Below, piece after piece: positions 40,974 through 50,832 of a DNA stretch of 64,000 nucleotides. The stretch is from Pseudomaricurvus alkylphenolicus (GTDB lineage: Bacteria > Pseudomonadota > Gammaproteobacteria > Pseudomonadales > Cellvibrionaceae). The stretch spans positions 448,157 to 512,156 of the forward strand of contig NZ_JAAQPI010000002.1 of NCBI RefSeq assembly GCF_011683955.1, read 5' to 3'. How positions within the stretch are numbered: position 1 is the first letter of the stretch; every line of letters starts with the position of its first letter. A program made the translations under genes and the position numbers. The notes beneath the pieces were generated by a model. That model was not told where the DNA came from, made no database searches, and saw nothing but the letters and a program-made list of their open reading frames with translations.

Positions 40974-42986
40974 ATGGCCAAACTGAATCCGCGCCAGCGC
41001 GAAGCTGTGCACTACATTGACGGCCCCAGTCTGGTGCTCGCGGGTGCCGGCAGCGGCAAAACCAGCGTCATCACCCGTAAAATTGCCTATTTGATTGAGG
41101 AATGTGGTCTGCAAGCCCGCCACATTGCGGCGCTGACTTTTACCAATAAGGCCGCTCGGGAAATGAAAGAACGGGTCTCCGGCCTGGTCAGAGGCAGCGC
41201 CAGCAAGGGCCTGACCGTCTCCACCTTTCACAACCTCGGACTCAATATCATTCGGCGCGAACTGAAAACCCTCGGTTTCAAACCCGGCTTTTCCATCTTT
41301 GACCAGGAAGATGCCAGATCTCTGCTAAAAGAGTTGATGCTCAAGGATGGTGATCTGGATTCCGACCACCTGGATCTTGTGCAGCACCAGATCTCTAACT
41401 GGAAGAATGATCTGATTGCACCGGATCATGCCCTCAGCCGAGCCCAAAGCGCGGGAGAAGAACGAATTGCGCTTATCTATAAGCAGTACAACTCCGCTCT
41501 GCTGGCCTACAATTCCGTCGATTTTGATGACCTGATCCTGATCCCGGCCCAGTTGTTTATGGACCACCCCGAGGTCCTGCAACGCTGGCAGAGCAAGATT
41601 CGATATCTTTTGGTCGACGAGTACCAAGACACCAACTCAAGCCAATACCTGCTGGTCAAACTCTTGATTGGTGATCGAGGCGCCCTCACCGTGGTGGGAG
41701 ACGACGATCAGTCTATCTATGCCTGGCGCGGTGCCAGGCCTGAGAACCTGGCATTGTTGCGCCAGGATTTCCCCAACCTCAGATTGATCAAACTGGAACA
41801 AAACTACCGCTCCACCAGCCGAATCCTGAAATGTGCCAATCACCTCATCGCCCATAACCCTCACGAATTTGAGAAAGCCCTTTGGAGTGACATGGGTATG
41901 GGAGAGAGTTTGCGGCTTATCCGCTGTGCCAACGAGGACTCGGAAGCCGAGCGGGTGGCCACTGAGATTTTTACCCAGCGACAGACACGCAGCGCGCGGT
42001 TTGGGGATTTTGCCATTCTCTACCGAGGCAACCATCAGGCCAGATTGTTGGAACTGAAGCTGCAACAACACCAGATTCCCTACAACATCAGTGGCGGCAG
42101 CTCATTTTTCTCCAAAACTGAGATCAAGGACATCATGGCCTACCTGCGGCTGGTGGTGAATCCTGACGACGACAATGCCTTCCTGCGCATCATCAATACA
42201 CCACGCCGCCAGATCGGCACCAGCACACTGGAAGCCTTGGGTCGATATGCCAACGAACGGGAAATCAGCCTGTTCAGTGCCTGCCAGGAACTCGGTGTAC
42301 AGGGCCACATATCCAAACAGAGTCTGGACAGAATCCTGCGGTTCAGTCACTGGTTGCTGCAGGTGTCGGACAATAGCCGCAGTTCAAACCCCGTGGCTGC
42401 GATTCGCGAGCTGGTGGAAGATATCGACTATGAATCCTGGCTGCATCAGAACGCCTCCAGTCCCAAAGTGGCGGAAAAGCGTATGGAAAATGTGTGGTAC
42501 CTGATCGATTCCATCCGCAACATCATTGAGCGGGACGACGCGGAAGACGGCAGCGGCAGTCTCGAAAGCGCCATCAATAAACTGATGCTGCGTGACATGC
42601 TTGAGCGTCAGTCAGAGGAAGAAGAGGAGTTTGATCAGGTGCAGATGATGACCCTGCACGCCTCCAAAGGCCTTGAGTTCCCCTACGTGTTTCTCGTCGG
42701 CATGGAAGAAGACCTGCTGCCCCACCGCTCCAGTATCGAAGACAACAATGTGGAAGAGGAACGTCGCCTGGCCTATGTCGGGATTACCCGCGCCAAGAAG
42801 GTGCTGCACATGACCCTCGCTGCCAAGCGCAAACAGTACGGCGAAATCTGGGAAACGACTCCCAGCCGTTTTCTGGAAGAGCTGCCCGAGGAGGATATAG
42901 AGCGCGAAGGCTTTGGCGACAATTGCCCCGAGAAAAACCTGGCCAAGGGGCGCGCCACTCTCGACAGTCTGCTCGACAGCCTTTAA
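40974..42986 (+). CDS. rep: ATP-dependent DNA helicase Rep
   Basis: A 670-residue UvrD/Rep-type 3'-5' helicase that helps forks pass protein roadblocks. Walker A AGAGSGKT is at 23-30; motif Ia TFTNKAAREMKERV, motif II LLVDEYQDTN, motif III GDDDQSIYAWRGA and motif VI YVGITRAKK are all present. The length equals that of other Rep proteins. The 294 bases upstream show an AT-rich stretch (TATATAAA about 40852) but no assured promoter. Confidence 0.96.
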   Translation: MAKLNPRQREAVHYIDGPSLVLAGAGSGKTSVITRKIAYLIEECGLQARHIAALTFTNKAAREMKERVSGLVRGSASKGLTVSTFHNLGLNIIRRELKTLGFKPGFSIFDQEDARSLLKELMLKDGDLDSDHLDLVQHQISNWKNDLIAPDHALSRAQSAGEERIALIYKQYNSALLAYNSVDFDDLILIPAQLFMDHPEVLQRWQSKIRYLLVDEYQDTNSSQYLLVKLLIGDRGALTVVGDDDQSIYAWRGARPENLALLRQDFPNLRLIKLEQNYRSTSRILKCANHLIAHNPHEFEKALWSDMGMGESLRLIRCANEDSEAERVATEIFTQRQTRSARFGDFAILYRGNHQARLLELKLQQHQIPYNISGGSSFFSKTEIKDIMAYLRLVVNPDDDNAFLRIINTPRRQIGTSTLEALGRYANEREISLFSACQELGVQGHISKQSLDRILRFSHWLLQVSDNSRSSNPVAAIRELVEDIDYESWLHQNASSPKVAEKRMENVWYLIDSIRNIIERDDAEDGSGSLESAINKLMLRDMLERQSEEEEEFDQVQMMTLHASKGLEFPYVFLVGMEEDLLPHRSSIEDNNVEEERRLAYVGITRAKKVLHMTLAAKRKQYGEIWETTPSRFLEELPEEDIEREGFGDNCPEKNLAKGRATLDSLLDSL

Positions 42987-43045
42987 GGTGTCCATGCAGC
43001 AATACCCCTACTCAATACCTGTTCACCAAAAGAAGGATCGCCCTC

Positions 43046-43714
43046 GTGACCGCCAGTCGCTTGCCTCACCTGTTATCCGCCGTGTTAATTAGTTCTCTGC
43101 CTTGTCTGACTTCAGCCGGGGACATTCGGGCAACAGCGGACGATGGCCGTAAAGTGCTACTCAAATCCGACGGTAACTGGGAATACCTGTCCAATGATCG
43201 CTTTGCAACCAGCGAAGATGGCACCCGCGTGAAGCTCAAGGATGACGGCCAATGGGAGTTTATTGGCAACACTCCGATGGTGGCCAAGCAACAGGTACGC
43301 ACTCAGAGCCTGGATGTACAGTTGCATCAGGTGGTCACGGAGTACAGCAAACAAAAGGTCGGCAAGAACACCCGCCACAGCTCCCAGACCGTGTTTTATC
43401 TGGATGTGAATGTGTCCCGCTATGGCAAGGAGGTGCCGGCAAAGCTCTCCCACCATAATCTGATTGAAGTCACCGATAGCCGCGGTAACCAATACCCGGT
43501 GTTAAGTGTGTCGCCAGCGCCAAAACAACTTCAACCGGGCAAATCCTATCGTTTGGCCGTGCGGGTCGATGGCTCTCCATCGGGCCAGTTTGCCGTGGGT
43601 ATCAAACAGCTGCACATGACGATCCAGCGCGCGGTATTTGCAACCGAGCGCGACATCACCTTTAGCCGGCGAGTCGATGAGCTCGATAAAAAGAGGCTCA
43701 ACCGGCCTCTTTAA
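43046..43714 (+). CDS. Exported DUF3157-like protein
   Basis: A 222-residue protein starting at GTG 43046 (AAGGA eight bases upstream), with a signal peptide to about residue 26 (LPCLTSAGD). It then has two tandem motifs of the form DDGRKVLLKSDGNWEYL and EDGTRVKLKDDGQWEFI, followed by a beta-rich domain. This looks like the DUF3157 family, function unknown, probably periplasmic. The frame opens at 42923 inside rep. It follows rep by 59 bases and overlaps the convergent membrane-protein gene by 17 bases. Confidence 0.7.
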   Translation: MTASRLPHLLSAVLISSLPCLTSAGDIRATADDGRKVLLKSDGNWEYLSNDRFATSEDGTRVKLKDDGQWEFIGNTPMVAKQQVRTQSLDVQLHQVVTEYSKQKVGKNTRHSSQTVFYLDVNVSRYGKEVPAKLSHHNLIEVTDSRGNQYPVLSVSPAPKQLQPGKSYRLAVRVDGSPSGQFAVGIKQLHMTIQRAVFATERDITFSRRVDELDKKRLNRPL

Positions 43715-44555
43715 TCGCCTCTTCTTCGGTTTCTGCATGCCACTCAAAGATATTGAGTTCAATAAAGGCAAAGGCGACGATCCACAAAAACGCGTCCCAA
43801 AAGTCCAGAAAACTGCCATCAAAGCCCCAGTAAACAGCACACCCTATCAGTACGGTATAGAGGATGGCTTTAATCACACCTGTGACTTTCATAAAGTGAC
43901 CGGTTAATTGCCCGCGAAGCTGCAGCAAGACGTCAATCTGCAGAATAATGACAATCAATACCCAATTACTGGCGTTTACCACGTCAACGGTTGCGAGGTT
44001 CTGAGCCAATTGCAGACTGTTACTGTCAGCTACCGCCTGGGTTTCAGGTAGAGAGAAGAACTGGCTGGAAGAGGGCAGGCTGGCGCAATTGGCGGCAGTC
44101 AGCGATGTGAACTCGTTAAGACTGGTCATAAACGCCAGCTGTTGAGGCAAGTGGGAACAGAGATCGGTGATGGTCGAAGGCTCAAAATTGTGCATCAGTA
44201 TGAATTTGCTGATGTACCCATAGAGCGAATAGAGAATAAATCCATAGCAGACCCCTTTGGCAGCCCCGACAAACCACTTCACCCGCCCCTGCAGTCGCTC
44301 GTCAGACAGAATGGAGGTCTCGAGTTCGAACAGCAACAGAAGTAACACCCAGGATGCCGTATCAATGGTGGCGGCGTAACCCTCAATCAGGGTGGACCAG
44401 GTGATTCCGCCGTTAAACAAGTGTTGGCTTGCCCCAAAATCTTCCAGAAAAAACTGCCAGGTGTTGAACATCAACAATCCATACACCGTGTACTTGAATA
44501 TCTGAAACCAGGGTAGGGGGCGACGTTGGGTCGCTCCGGTATCCACCATATTCAT
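43698..44555 (-). CDS. Unknown polytopic membrane protein
   Basis: A 285-residue protein I do not recognise. Hydrophobic segments: about 20-38, 66-84, 100-122, 200-217, 230-250 and 255-272; a loop of ~75 residues (125-200) contains two cysteines (DLCSHLP, AANCAS) that could form a disulfide if periplasmic. Many acidic residues sit at the C-terminus (EWHAETEEEAIKEAG). Its 3' end overlaps the DUF3157-like gene by 17 bases. It does not belong to the puuB regulon by orientation. Confidence 0.75.
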   Translation of the reverse strand: MNMVDTGATQRRPLPWFQIFKYTVYGLLMFNTWQFFLEDFGASQHLFNGGITWSTLIEGYAATIDTASWVLLLLLFELETSILSDERLQGRVKWFVGAAKGVCYGFILYSLYGYISKFILMHNFEPSTITDLCSHLPQQLAFMTSLNEFTSLTAANCASLPSSSQFFSLPETQAVADSNSLQLAQNLATVDVVNASNWVLIVIILQIDVLLQLRGQLTGHFMKVTGVIKAILYTVLIGCAVYWGFDGSFLDFWDAFLWIVAFAFIELNIFEWHAETEEEAIKEAG

Positions 44556-44748
44556 TCAGCCTTTACTCTCTCAATTCGCTCTATCAGTTTAGTCCTGACT
44601 TTTGGCGCCTGGCCAAAAGTCGGCGTTTTATAGCTCTTATTTATAACCATCATTTATAACCATCCAGGCTGCGACTTCGCAACAGCCTTTTAAGCGCAAA
44701 ACCAATGGTTGCCAATCGCTCAAGAGGTGTCTATGATTTAGCCACAAA

Positions 44749-44786
44749 CCGAAGTATTATTCAAATATTACTGAATATTAATTCGG
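44749..44786. promoter_or_regulatory. Full inverted-repeat operator (site A) upstream of puuB
   Basis: Left arm CCGAAGTATTATTCA (44749-44763) and right arm TGAATATTAATTCGG (44772-44786), eight bases apart. The right arm is the exact reverse complement of CCGAATTAATATTCA at site D. It lies 63-100 bases before the puuB ATG. Probable binding site of the local TetR regulator. The rest of the 294-base gap shows nothing else recognised. Confidence 0.75.
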
Positions 44787-44849
44787 ATAACTTTTGATTC
44801 CCACGCTCGGGAATACCCTTAGCCAGTAGAGATTAACCAGAGGTTCTGC

Positions 44850-46148
44850 ATGACAGCCATTGCCCCCAGTCCACTCAGTCGGCACGTGGACTCCTACTAT
44901 GCCGCCAGCGCCAATGCCCTGCGCGACTTTCCTGCATTAGAGGGGGAAGTCGATGCGGATGTCTGCGTCATCGGGGGAGGCTATACGGGCTTGTCTTCAG
45001 CCCTGCACCTGGCCGAAAGAGGCTACAAGGTGGTGTTGCTGGAGGCCGAGCGAGTAGGCTGGGGGGCTTCTGGCCGTAACGGAGGCCACGTTGGTACGGG
45101 CCAGCGTCTGGATCAGCACTCCCTGGAAGCCAAAGTCGGCCGGGAAAAAGCGCGCATGATGTGGGATCTGAGTCTGGAAGCCGTACAAACGGTAAAAGAT
45201 CTGATCGAGAAACATCAGATTCAATGCGACCTGAAACCCGGTATCTTGCACACAGCCCACAAGGCCAGCCTGCGCGACGAGTACCTGCAGGAGGCTGAGT
45301 TTCTGCAGAAGAATTACGATTACGACGCCATTCGTTTTGTCGATAAGGATGAAGTCCGCCAGCTCGTTGGTTCGGACAACTACCATTGTGGCACCCTGGA
45401 CAGCTTTTCCTGCCATCTGCATCCCCTCAACTTTGCACTGGGTCTGGGCAGAGCCTGTGCCGACGCCGGCGTTCGTATCTTCGAAAACAGCCGGGTTGTG
45501 AATTACAGCGATGGCAGCAACCCCATTGTCACCACAGCCAGAGGCAGAGTGAAGGCCAAATTTGTGGTTCTGGGCTGCAATGGCTACCTGGGCAAACTGG
45601 AGCCGCGCATGGCAGGCAAGATCATGCCCATAAACAATTTTGTGCTTGCCACCGAGCCACTCAGTGATGAACTTTGCCGTGAACTGATCCGGGACGATAC
45701 GGCCGTGGCCGATTCCCTGTTCGTCATCAATTACTGGAAGCTGTCCGGTGATAACCGGTTGTTATTTGGTGGCGGTGAGAATTACACCAGTCGTTTTCCC
45801 AGGGATATGAAGTCTTTCGTGCGCAAATATATGCTGCGGGTTTACCCCCAACTGCAGAATACACGCATTGACTACGCCTGGGGCGGCACACTGGCCATCA
45901 CCCTCAATCGCATGCCGCACTTTGGTCGCCTCAGCGACAATGTGTTTTATGCCCAGGGTTATTCCGGACACGGCGTTCCCACCGCCACAATGGCCGGCAA
46001 GCTATTGGCCGAAGCGGTTGCCGGAACCGCCGAGCGCTTTGACGTGATGGCCGATTACCCCACCCATACCTTTCCTGGCGGCACGCTGCTGCGCTGGCCC
46101 GGGCTGGTGGCGGGCATGCTTTATTACTCACTGAGAGACAAACTCTAG
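44850..46148 (+). CDS. puuB: PuuB/OrdL-type FAD-dependent amine oxidase
   Basis: A 432-residue DAO-family oxidoreductase. The FAD fingerprint CVIGGGYTGLSSALHLAE is at about 39-56, and ERVGWGASGRNGGH is typical of gamma-glutamylputrescine oxidases. PuuB oxidises gamma-glutamyl-putrescine to the aldehyde, releasing ammonia and peroxide. AGAGG precedes the ATG. It is separated from puuA, puuD and puuC-like genes but shares the operator element with them. TonB-receptor gene follows after 80 bases. Confidence 0.85.
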   Translation: MTAIAPSPLSRHVDSYYAASANALRDFPALEGEVDADVCVIGGGYTGLSSALHLAERGYKVVLLEAERVGWGASGRNGGHVGTGQRLDQHSLEAKVGREKARMMWDLSLEAVQTVKDLIEKHQIQCDLKPGILHTAHKASLRDEYLQEAEFLQKNYDYDAIRFVDKDEVRQLVGSDNYHCGTLDSFSCHLHPLNFALGLGRACADAGVRIFENSRVVNYSDGSNPIVTTARGRVKAKFVVLGCNGYLGKLEPRMAGKIMPINNFVLATEPLSDELCRELIRDDTAVADSLFVINYWKLSGDNRLLFGGGENYTSRFPRDMKSFVRKYMLRVYPQLQNTRIDYAWGGTLAITLNRMPHFGRLSDNVFYAQGYSGHGVPTATMAGKLLAEAVAGTAERFDVMADYPTHTFPGGTLLRWPGLVAGMLYYSLRDKL

Positions 46149-46228
46149 ACCCACTACAAGATAACCACAATCTGTTTACAGATGAGAACAAAGAGAACAT
46201 CAACACTACCCTATAGAGGAAGAGAAAG

Positions 46229-48583
46229 ATGAACAAAAGCCGCTGTTTCAGACATCGGGCACTGCCCCTGGCCATTGGCATGACGCTCAGTGCATCCGTC
46301 ATAGCTGAAGAAAACGGTTGGGCTATCGAAGAAGTGATAGTCACTGCACAGAAACGTGAACAGAGCCTGCAGGACGTGCCCATCAGCGTATCCGCCTTTA
46401 GTGGCGAAATGATGAAGAACGCGCAGATGCAGGACGCCAAACAAATCGCCGTCATGACCCCCGGCATGTCCGGTGACAGCAACGACAGCTTTATGGATTC
46501 CATCAACATCCGTGGTATCAGCACTAACGGTTTTGGCATTGGCGCCGAGCCCTCAGTGGGTACCTATCAGAATGGCATCTATCTCGGTCGCACCGGTGGT
46601 GCGGTGACCAGCCTCTATGATATGAACCGTGTTGAAGTGGTCAAAGGGCCGCAGGGTACCCTGTTTGGCCGCAACGCCTCTGCCGGCGCAATCAGCATGC
46701 ATACCCAAGCGCCTGAGCAAGACTTTGGCGGCAGTGTGGAACTGGGCCTTGGCGAAGACGGATATCAGGAATTTGTGGGTGTCCTGAATGTTCCTTTAAC
46801 AGATCAACTGGCCTCGCGCTTTGCTGTGTATAACCGCCAGCAAGACGACTGGATCAAGAACCTGGAAGACGGTGGTCATATCGGTGGGGAAGATGTTTTT
46901 GCCGGACGCGCCAGCTTTAGCTATGAAGGTGACAGTTTCTCCGGCACCTTGGTACTGGAATACGAAGATCGTCTGGTCGCGCCCAGCTATTACCGGGCTT
47001 ACGACGATGGAAGCGGTATTTCCGCAGGACTGGGGCGCCTTGGACTCAATACCATCACTGGTGACAGAGACCAGATTCGCTCCGACATTCCCAGCGACCA
47101 ACTGCGCGATGAAGGGGAAGTCTGGGGTGCCAGCCTTAATCTCGAATTTGAACTCAGCGATCACTACAGTCTGACTTCCATCACCGGTCTGCGTGGTCAC
47201 AATTACACCTATGTCGAAGACTTCGATGGTACCGGCGCGCACCTGTTCAGCTATTTTCAGGAGCAAGAGCAATCCTATTTCAGCCAGGAATTTCGCCTGA
47301 ACTATGACAGTGAGGGAGCGGTCACCTGGTTCCTCGGTGTCTCGACCTACCGTGAGGAAATCGAAGCCCGCTTCGACCAGACTTACGATGAAGATGCAAT
47401 GTGCGAGAGCATATTCGCCGCTTATGCGGGTGACGCTGGTGCACCGGAGGCCGCAGACGAAGTCAGCGATTGCAACAGCTATTATGAATACATCGGCTAC
47501 TCTGATTACGGCCCGGGTATCGGTGTACGCAACGACTCGGTGGACGCCGAGGGCGACTATGAAGGCTGGGGCATCTATGGCGACGCCACCTGGGCCGCAA
47601 CTGATAAGTTAGACGTGACTGTTGGTGCCCGCTATACCGAAGACAGCCGTGACTTTAAAACCAGATTTGGTGGTGCGGATCGCAATTACTTCTGGTACAG
47701 CTTTCCATTCTACAGTTCAGACTTTGTCGAGGGTGACCGCACCTGGGATAACCTTTCCATGCGCCTGGCCCTCAACTACGAAGTCGATGAAAATATGTCA
47801 GCATTTGTGAACCTTTCCAGCGGATACAAAGCCGGTGGGTTTAACACCTTTGACCTGACACTTCCAGAGGGACTGACCGCCGCCGATGTCGACGGTGCTG
47901 ACGCCTCTGAATTTGGTGCCACACTGAGCGAGTTTGACGAGGAAGAAGTTGTCAGCTTTGAAGTGGGCCTGAAATCCATGTGGTGGGATGATCGCCTGCA
48001 GTTTGACGCCAGTTACTACCGCTACCAGTTTGACGGCATGCAGGCCGTCTACGCGATCGGATCGCAAATTCGCCTGGCCAACGCCGGTGATGCCGTGGGT
48101 GAGGGTGTCGAAGTGAGCATGCGGGTTCTGCCCACTGAAAATCTGGACATCTACTGGGGAGTTGCCTGGTCTGATACGGCCCTGGAAGAGCCCAATGATG
48201 TTTTCTGTGAATCCGTAGGTTGCCGCAAGGACGCCCAGTTGCCGGGCTCCGTTGACTTCAGCTCGGCATTGATCGCCACCTACAACCTGCCCCTGGCAAA
48301 CGGTGATGCCTACATCACCCTGGAGAATTTCTACCTCAGTGGCTCACCCGGCTTTGGCGACTTCAGTGGTAGTGGTACCTACGAAACCGAATCGTTCAAT
48401 GAGACCAACCTGCGTATCGGCTATCAAAGTGACGAAAACTGGAGTGCCAGCCTGTGGGTAAACAATCTTACCGATGAATTTAACTACGGCACACCGGTAG
48501 CTGCAGAGGCCAACCTGCCGGCACACCAGATTGGCATGACTGAACCCCGACGCATTGGTATCAATCTCGGCTACCAATTCTGA
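46229..48583 (+). CDS. TonB-dependent outer-membrane receptor
   Basis: A 784-residue receptor: signal peptide (about 1-28), TonB box-like IEEVIVTAQKR, plug domain with LQDVPISVSAF and VEVVKGPQGTLFGRNASAG, then a 22-strand barrel ending in the aromatic GINLGYQF. The SusC-like or FyuA-type substrate cannot be told; no iron-box seen. AGAGGAAGAG precedes the ATG. Being 80 bases behind puuB without a terminator, it is probably co-transcribed and therefore in the amine regulon. Confidence 0.92.
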   Translation: MNKSRCFRHRALPLAIGMTLSASVIAEENGWAIEEVIVTAQKREQSLQDVPISVSAFSGEMMKNAQMQDAKQIAVMTPGMSGDSNDSFMDSINIRGISTNGFGIGAEPSVGTYQNGIYLGRTGGAVTSLYDMNRVEVVKGPQGTLFGRNASAGAISMHTQAPEQDFGGSVELGLGEDGYQEFVGVLNVPLTDQLASRFAVYNRQQDDWIKNLEDGGHIGGEDVFAGRASFSYEGDSFSGTLVLEYEDRLVAPSYYRAYDDGSGISAGLGRLGLNTITGDRDQIRSDIPSDQLRDEGEVWGASLNLEFELSDHYSLTSITGLRGHNYTYVEDFDGTGAHLFSYFQEQEQSYFSQEFRLNYDSEGAVTWFLGVSTYREEIEARFDQTYDEDAMCESIFAAYAGDAGAPEAADEVSDCNSYYEYIGYSDYGPGIGVRNDSVDAEGDYEGWGIYGDATWAATDKLDVTVGARYTEDSRDFKTRFGGADRNYFWYSFPFYSSDFVEGDRTWDNLSMRLALNYEVDENMSAFVNLSSGYKAGGFNTFDLTLPEGLTAADVDGADASEFGATLSEFDEEEVVSFEVGLKSMWWDDRLQFDASYYRYQFDGMQAVYAIGSQIRLANAGDAVGEGVEVSMRVLPTENLDIYWGVAWSDTALEEPNDVFCESVGCRKDAQLPGSVDFSSALIATYNLPLANGDAYITLENFYLSGSPGFGDFSGSGTYETESFNETNLRIGYQSDENWSASLWVNNLTDEFNYGTPVAAEANLPAHQIGMTEPRRIGINLGYQF

Positions 48584-48609
48584 TTTTGTCTCCTCTGTGA
48601 CGCTTCCAC

Positions 48610-48636
48610 GGGCCGGTAACCACCGGCCCTTTTTTT
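48610..48636 (+). terminator. Intrinsic terminator behind the TonB receptor
   Basis: GGGCCGGT-AACC-ACCGGCCC followed by seven T. It ends the puuB-receptor transcript 27 bases after the stop, so the sulfotransferase gene behind it likely has its own promoter or read-through only. Confidence 0.9.
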
Positions 48637-48701
48637 CTCCCCCGTGCGGTGCAATACTTTCGGGTAGATATTGCGAATCCAATGTTGTGAATCACGAGCC
48701 T

Positions 48702-50675
48702 ATGAATCCTCGCGAGATATTCTTTCAATCGCTCGAACACTTTAAACAGGGCGAATTCGACGCCGCACAGAACGGCTGTCAAAAGCTGCTGGCTATCAAC
48801 CCCAATGACGTCAATGGTTTGCGTCTGTCGGCGCAAATTCACCACCAGAAGGGAAATCTTGATCTCGCCCGCAAGAGCTTCGAAAAAGTCCTGAGTTTGG
48901 CCCCCGACTACGCTCACGCACAGGCCGATCTGGGCAAACTGCTGTATCAGCAGCAAGAACTGAACGACGCCAGAGAACACCTGCAGCAAGCCCTTAAGCT
49001 GGACAAGCGCCTTCATAGTGCTCGACGAGTACTCTACGATGTGTTGGAGGGCCTCGGTGATGAAGAGGCTGCCGCTGCGCTGGCCCCGCAACTGCAGCAG
49101 CGTGAAGACATCAAAGCCTCTGTGGAGGAAGCATTAGAGCTCTACCGACAAAAACAGTTTGACGCCATGGAAGCCCGCTGTCAGGACATTTTGAAGGCAG
49201 ACCCAGGTAATCTGGTGGTGATCTCCCTGCTGGCTGACTATACCGTTTCCGAACATAAAGCCATCCGTGCGGAAAAGCTCTTCCGAACCATTCTGCAACG
49301 TATTCCCGAAAGCCACCGCGCCTGGAATGGATTGGCACGGGCGCAGATTTTCCAGGACAGACCCGCAGAGGCTTTAAAAAGTCTGCAGAGAAGCCGGGAA
49401 ATCAATCGCAACATTGGGGAAACCCAGGTCCTGACCGCCAATGCCTACAGCAAACAGTACGACTACGACAAAGCCATTGACATACTGCAGCAAGCGCTGG
49501 CTGCCCAACCGGAATTTACCCAGGCCATGTCACAACTCGGCTTTGCGCTAAAAACCATTGGCCAACAGCAGCAGGCCATCGAAATATTGCGCCGCTGTAT
49601 TAATACCGATGAAAGCTATGGCGAAGCCTACTGGTCACTGTCTGATATGAAGACATTCTCCTTCTCAGACACCGAAGTGGGAACCATGAAGACGATGTTG
49701 AGCTCCACCACACTAAGCGATAAAAACCGGGTGTATTTTGGATATGCCCTGGGGAAAGCATTGGAACATCGACAACAATATAGCCAGGCGTTTGAGGCAT
49801 ACGACAGTGCCAATCGCTTACAGAAGAAATACGTTGGCTATAGTGCAGAAAAGAACCGACTGGAAACCGATGAACTGATCGAGTGTTTCACCGAAGACTT
49901 TTATCAGCAAAACCGGCTGACCGATGACTCAGGCGTAACGCCCATTTTCGTGGTCAGCCTGCCCCGTTCCGGCTCGACACTACAGGAACAGATTCTTGCC
50001 AGCCATTCACAGGTGGAAGGCACCCAGGAACTGTCTTATATACCTCGACTTGCCCGCAGTTTACATCTTGGCAATCAAGCCATGGCTTCTCTGCCATTCC
50101 CCCGTGGTTTGACGGAACTCACCCGACAACAGCTTCAACATATTCGTGATCAATATCTGCAAAAGGCCGCTTTTCATCGTAAGCAGGGTCTGTCCTATTT
50201 TATCGACAAATTGCCCAACAACTTTTTCTATGCCGGCTTGATTGCACTGTGCTTTCCCAATGCCAAAATCATAAACGCCCGACGGCACCCGATGGACTCC
50301 TGTCTGGGTTGCTTTAAACAGCTTTGGGCAATGGGACAGGAGTTCACTTACAGCCAGGCAGATCTGGCTCGCTACTATGTGGATTACGACAGACTGGTGA
50401 AGCACTGGCACCAAGTCATGCCCGGGCGAATTCTGGATGTCCAGTATGAGTCAGTAGTAGAAGATCTGGAAACCAATGTCCGCAAAGTACTGGATTTCTG
50501 TGAATTGCCGTTTGAAGAAGATTGCCTCACTTTCCACAAGACCGAAAGGGCTGTTGTCACTTCAAGTTCTGAGCAGGTACGCAAACCCATTTACCGATCG
50601 GCTTTGGCCTATTGGAAGAACTTCGAAACGGAGCTTGCTCCCATGAGAGAAATATTGGGTCGGTTGGCTGACTAA
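48702..50675 (+). CDS. TPR-repeat sulfotransferase
   Basis: A 657-residue protein: about ten TPR units (residues ~1-340), then a PAPS-dependent sulfotransferase domain (~410-657) with 5'-phosphosulfate loop LPRSGSTLQEQIL around R422 and 3'-phosphate motif RRHPMDSCLGCFKQ around 527-540. It resembles bacterial relatives of tyrosylprotein sulfotransferase, often found next to TonB receptors in marine gammaproteobacteria. No signal peptide is clear from the ATG at 48702, so it is probably cytoplasmic. The frame also opens at 48555, inside the receptor. Substrate unknown. Confidence 0.85.
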   Translation: MNPREIFFQSLEHFKQGEFDAAQNGCQKLLAINPNDVNGLRLSAQIHHQKGNLDLARKSFEKVLSLAPDYAHAQADLGKLLYQQQELNDAREHLQQALKLDKRLHSARRVLYDVLEGLGDEEAAAALAPQLQQREDIKASVEEALELYRQKQFDAMEARCQDILKADPGNLVVISLLADYTVSEHKAIRAEKLFRTILQRIPESHRAWNGLARAQIFQDRPAEALKSLQRSREINRNIGETQVLTANAYSKQYDYDKAIDILQQALAAQPEFTQAMSQLGFALKTIGQQQQAIEILRRCINTDESYGEAYWSLSDMKTFSFSDTEVGTMKTMLSSTTLSDKNRVYFGYALGKALEHRQQYSQAFEAYDSANRLQKKYVGYSAEKNRLETDELIECFTEDFYQQNRLTDDSGVTPIFVVSLPRSGSTLQEQILASHSQVEGTQELSYIPRLARSLHLGNQAMASLPFPRGLTELTRQQLQHIRDQYLQKAAFHRKQGLSYFIDKLPNNFFYAGLIALCFPNAKIINARRHPMDSCLGCFKQLWAMGQEFTYSQADLARYYVDYDRLVKHWHQVMPGRILDVQYESVVEDLETNVRKVLDFCELPFEEDCLTFHKTERAVVTSSSEQVRKPIYRSALAYWKNFETELAPMREILGRLAD

Positions 50676-50832
50676 TCTGTAGTTTGGGGCTTTCGGTGTA
50701 TCGGAAGCTCGCTTGAATTTTGACTTTGGTTAACCCCGCTTCGTGCCATAAGCTGCCGTTGGAATTTGGTTTTTTGATAGAGGTTTTTCTTTGCGGAGAG
50801 GGCGAAAGGGGCTGCTGGTTCTGTGCCACAAC

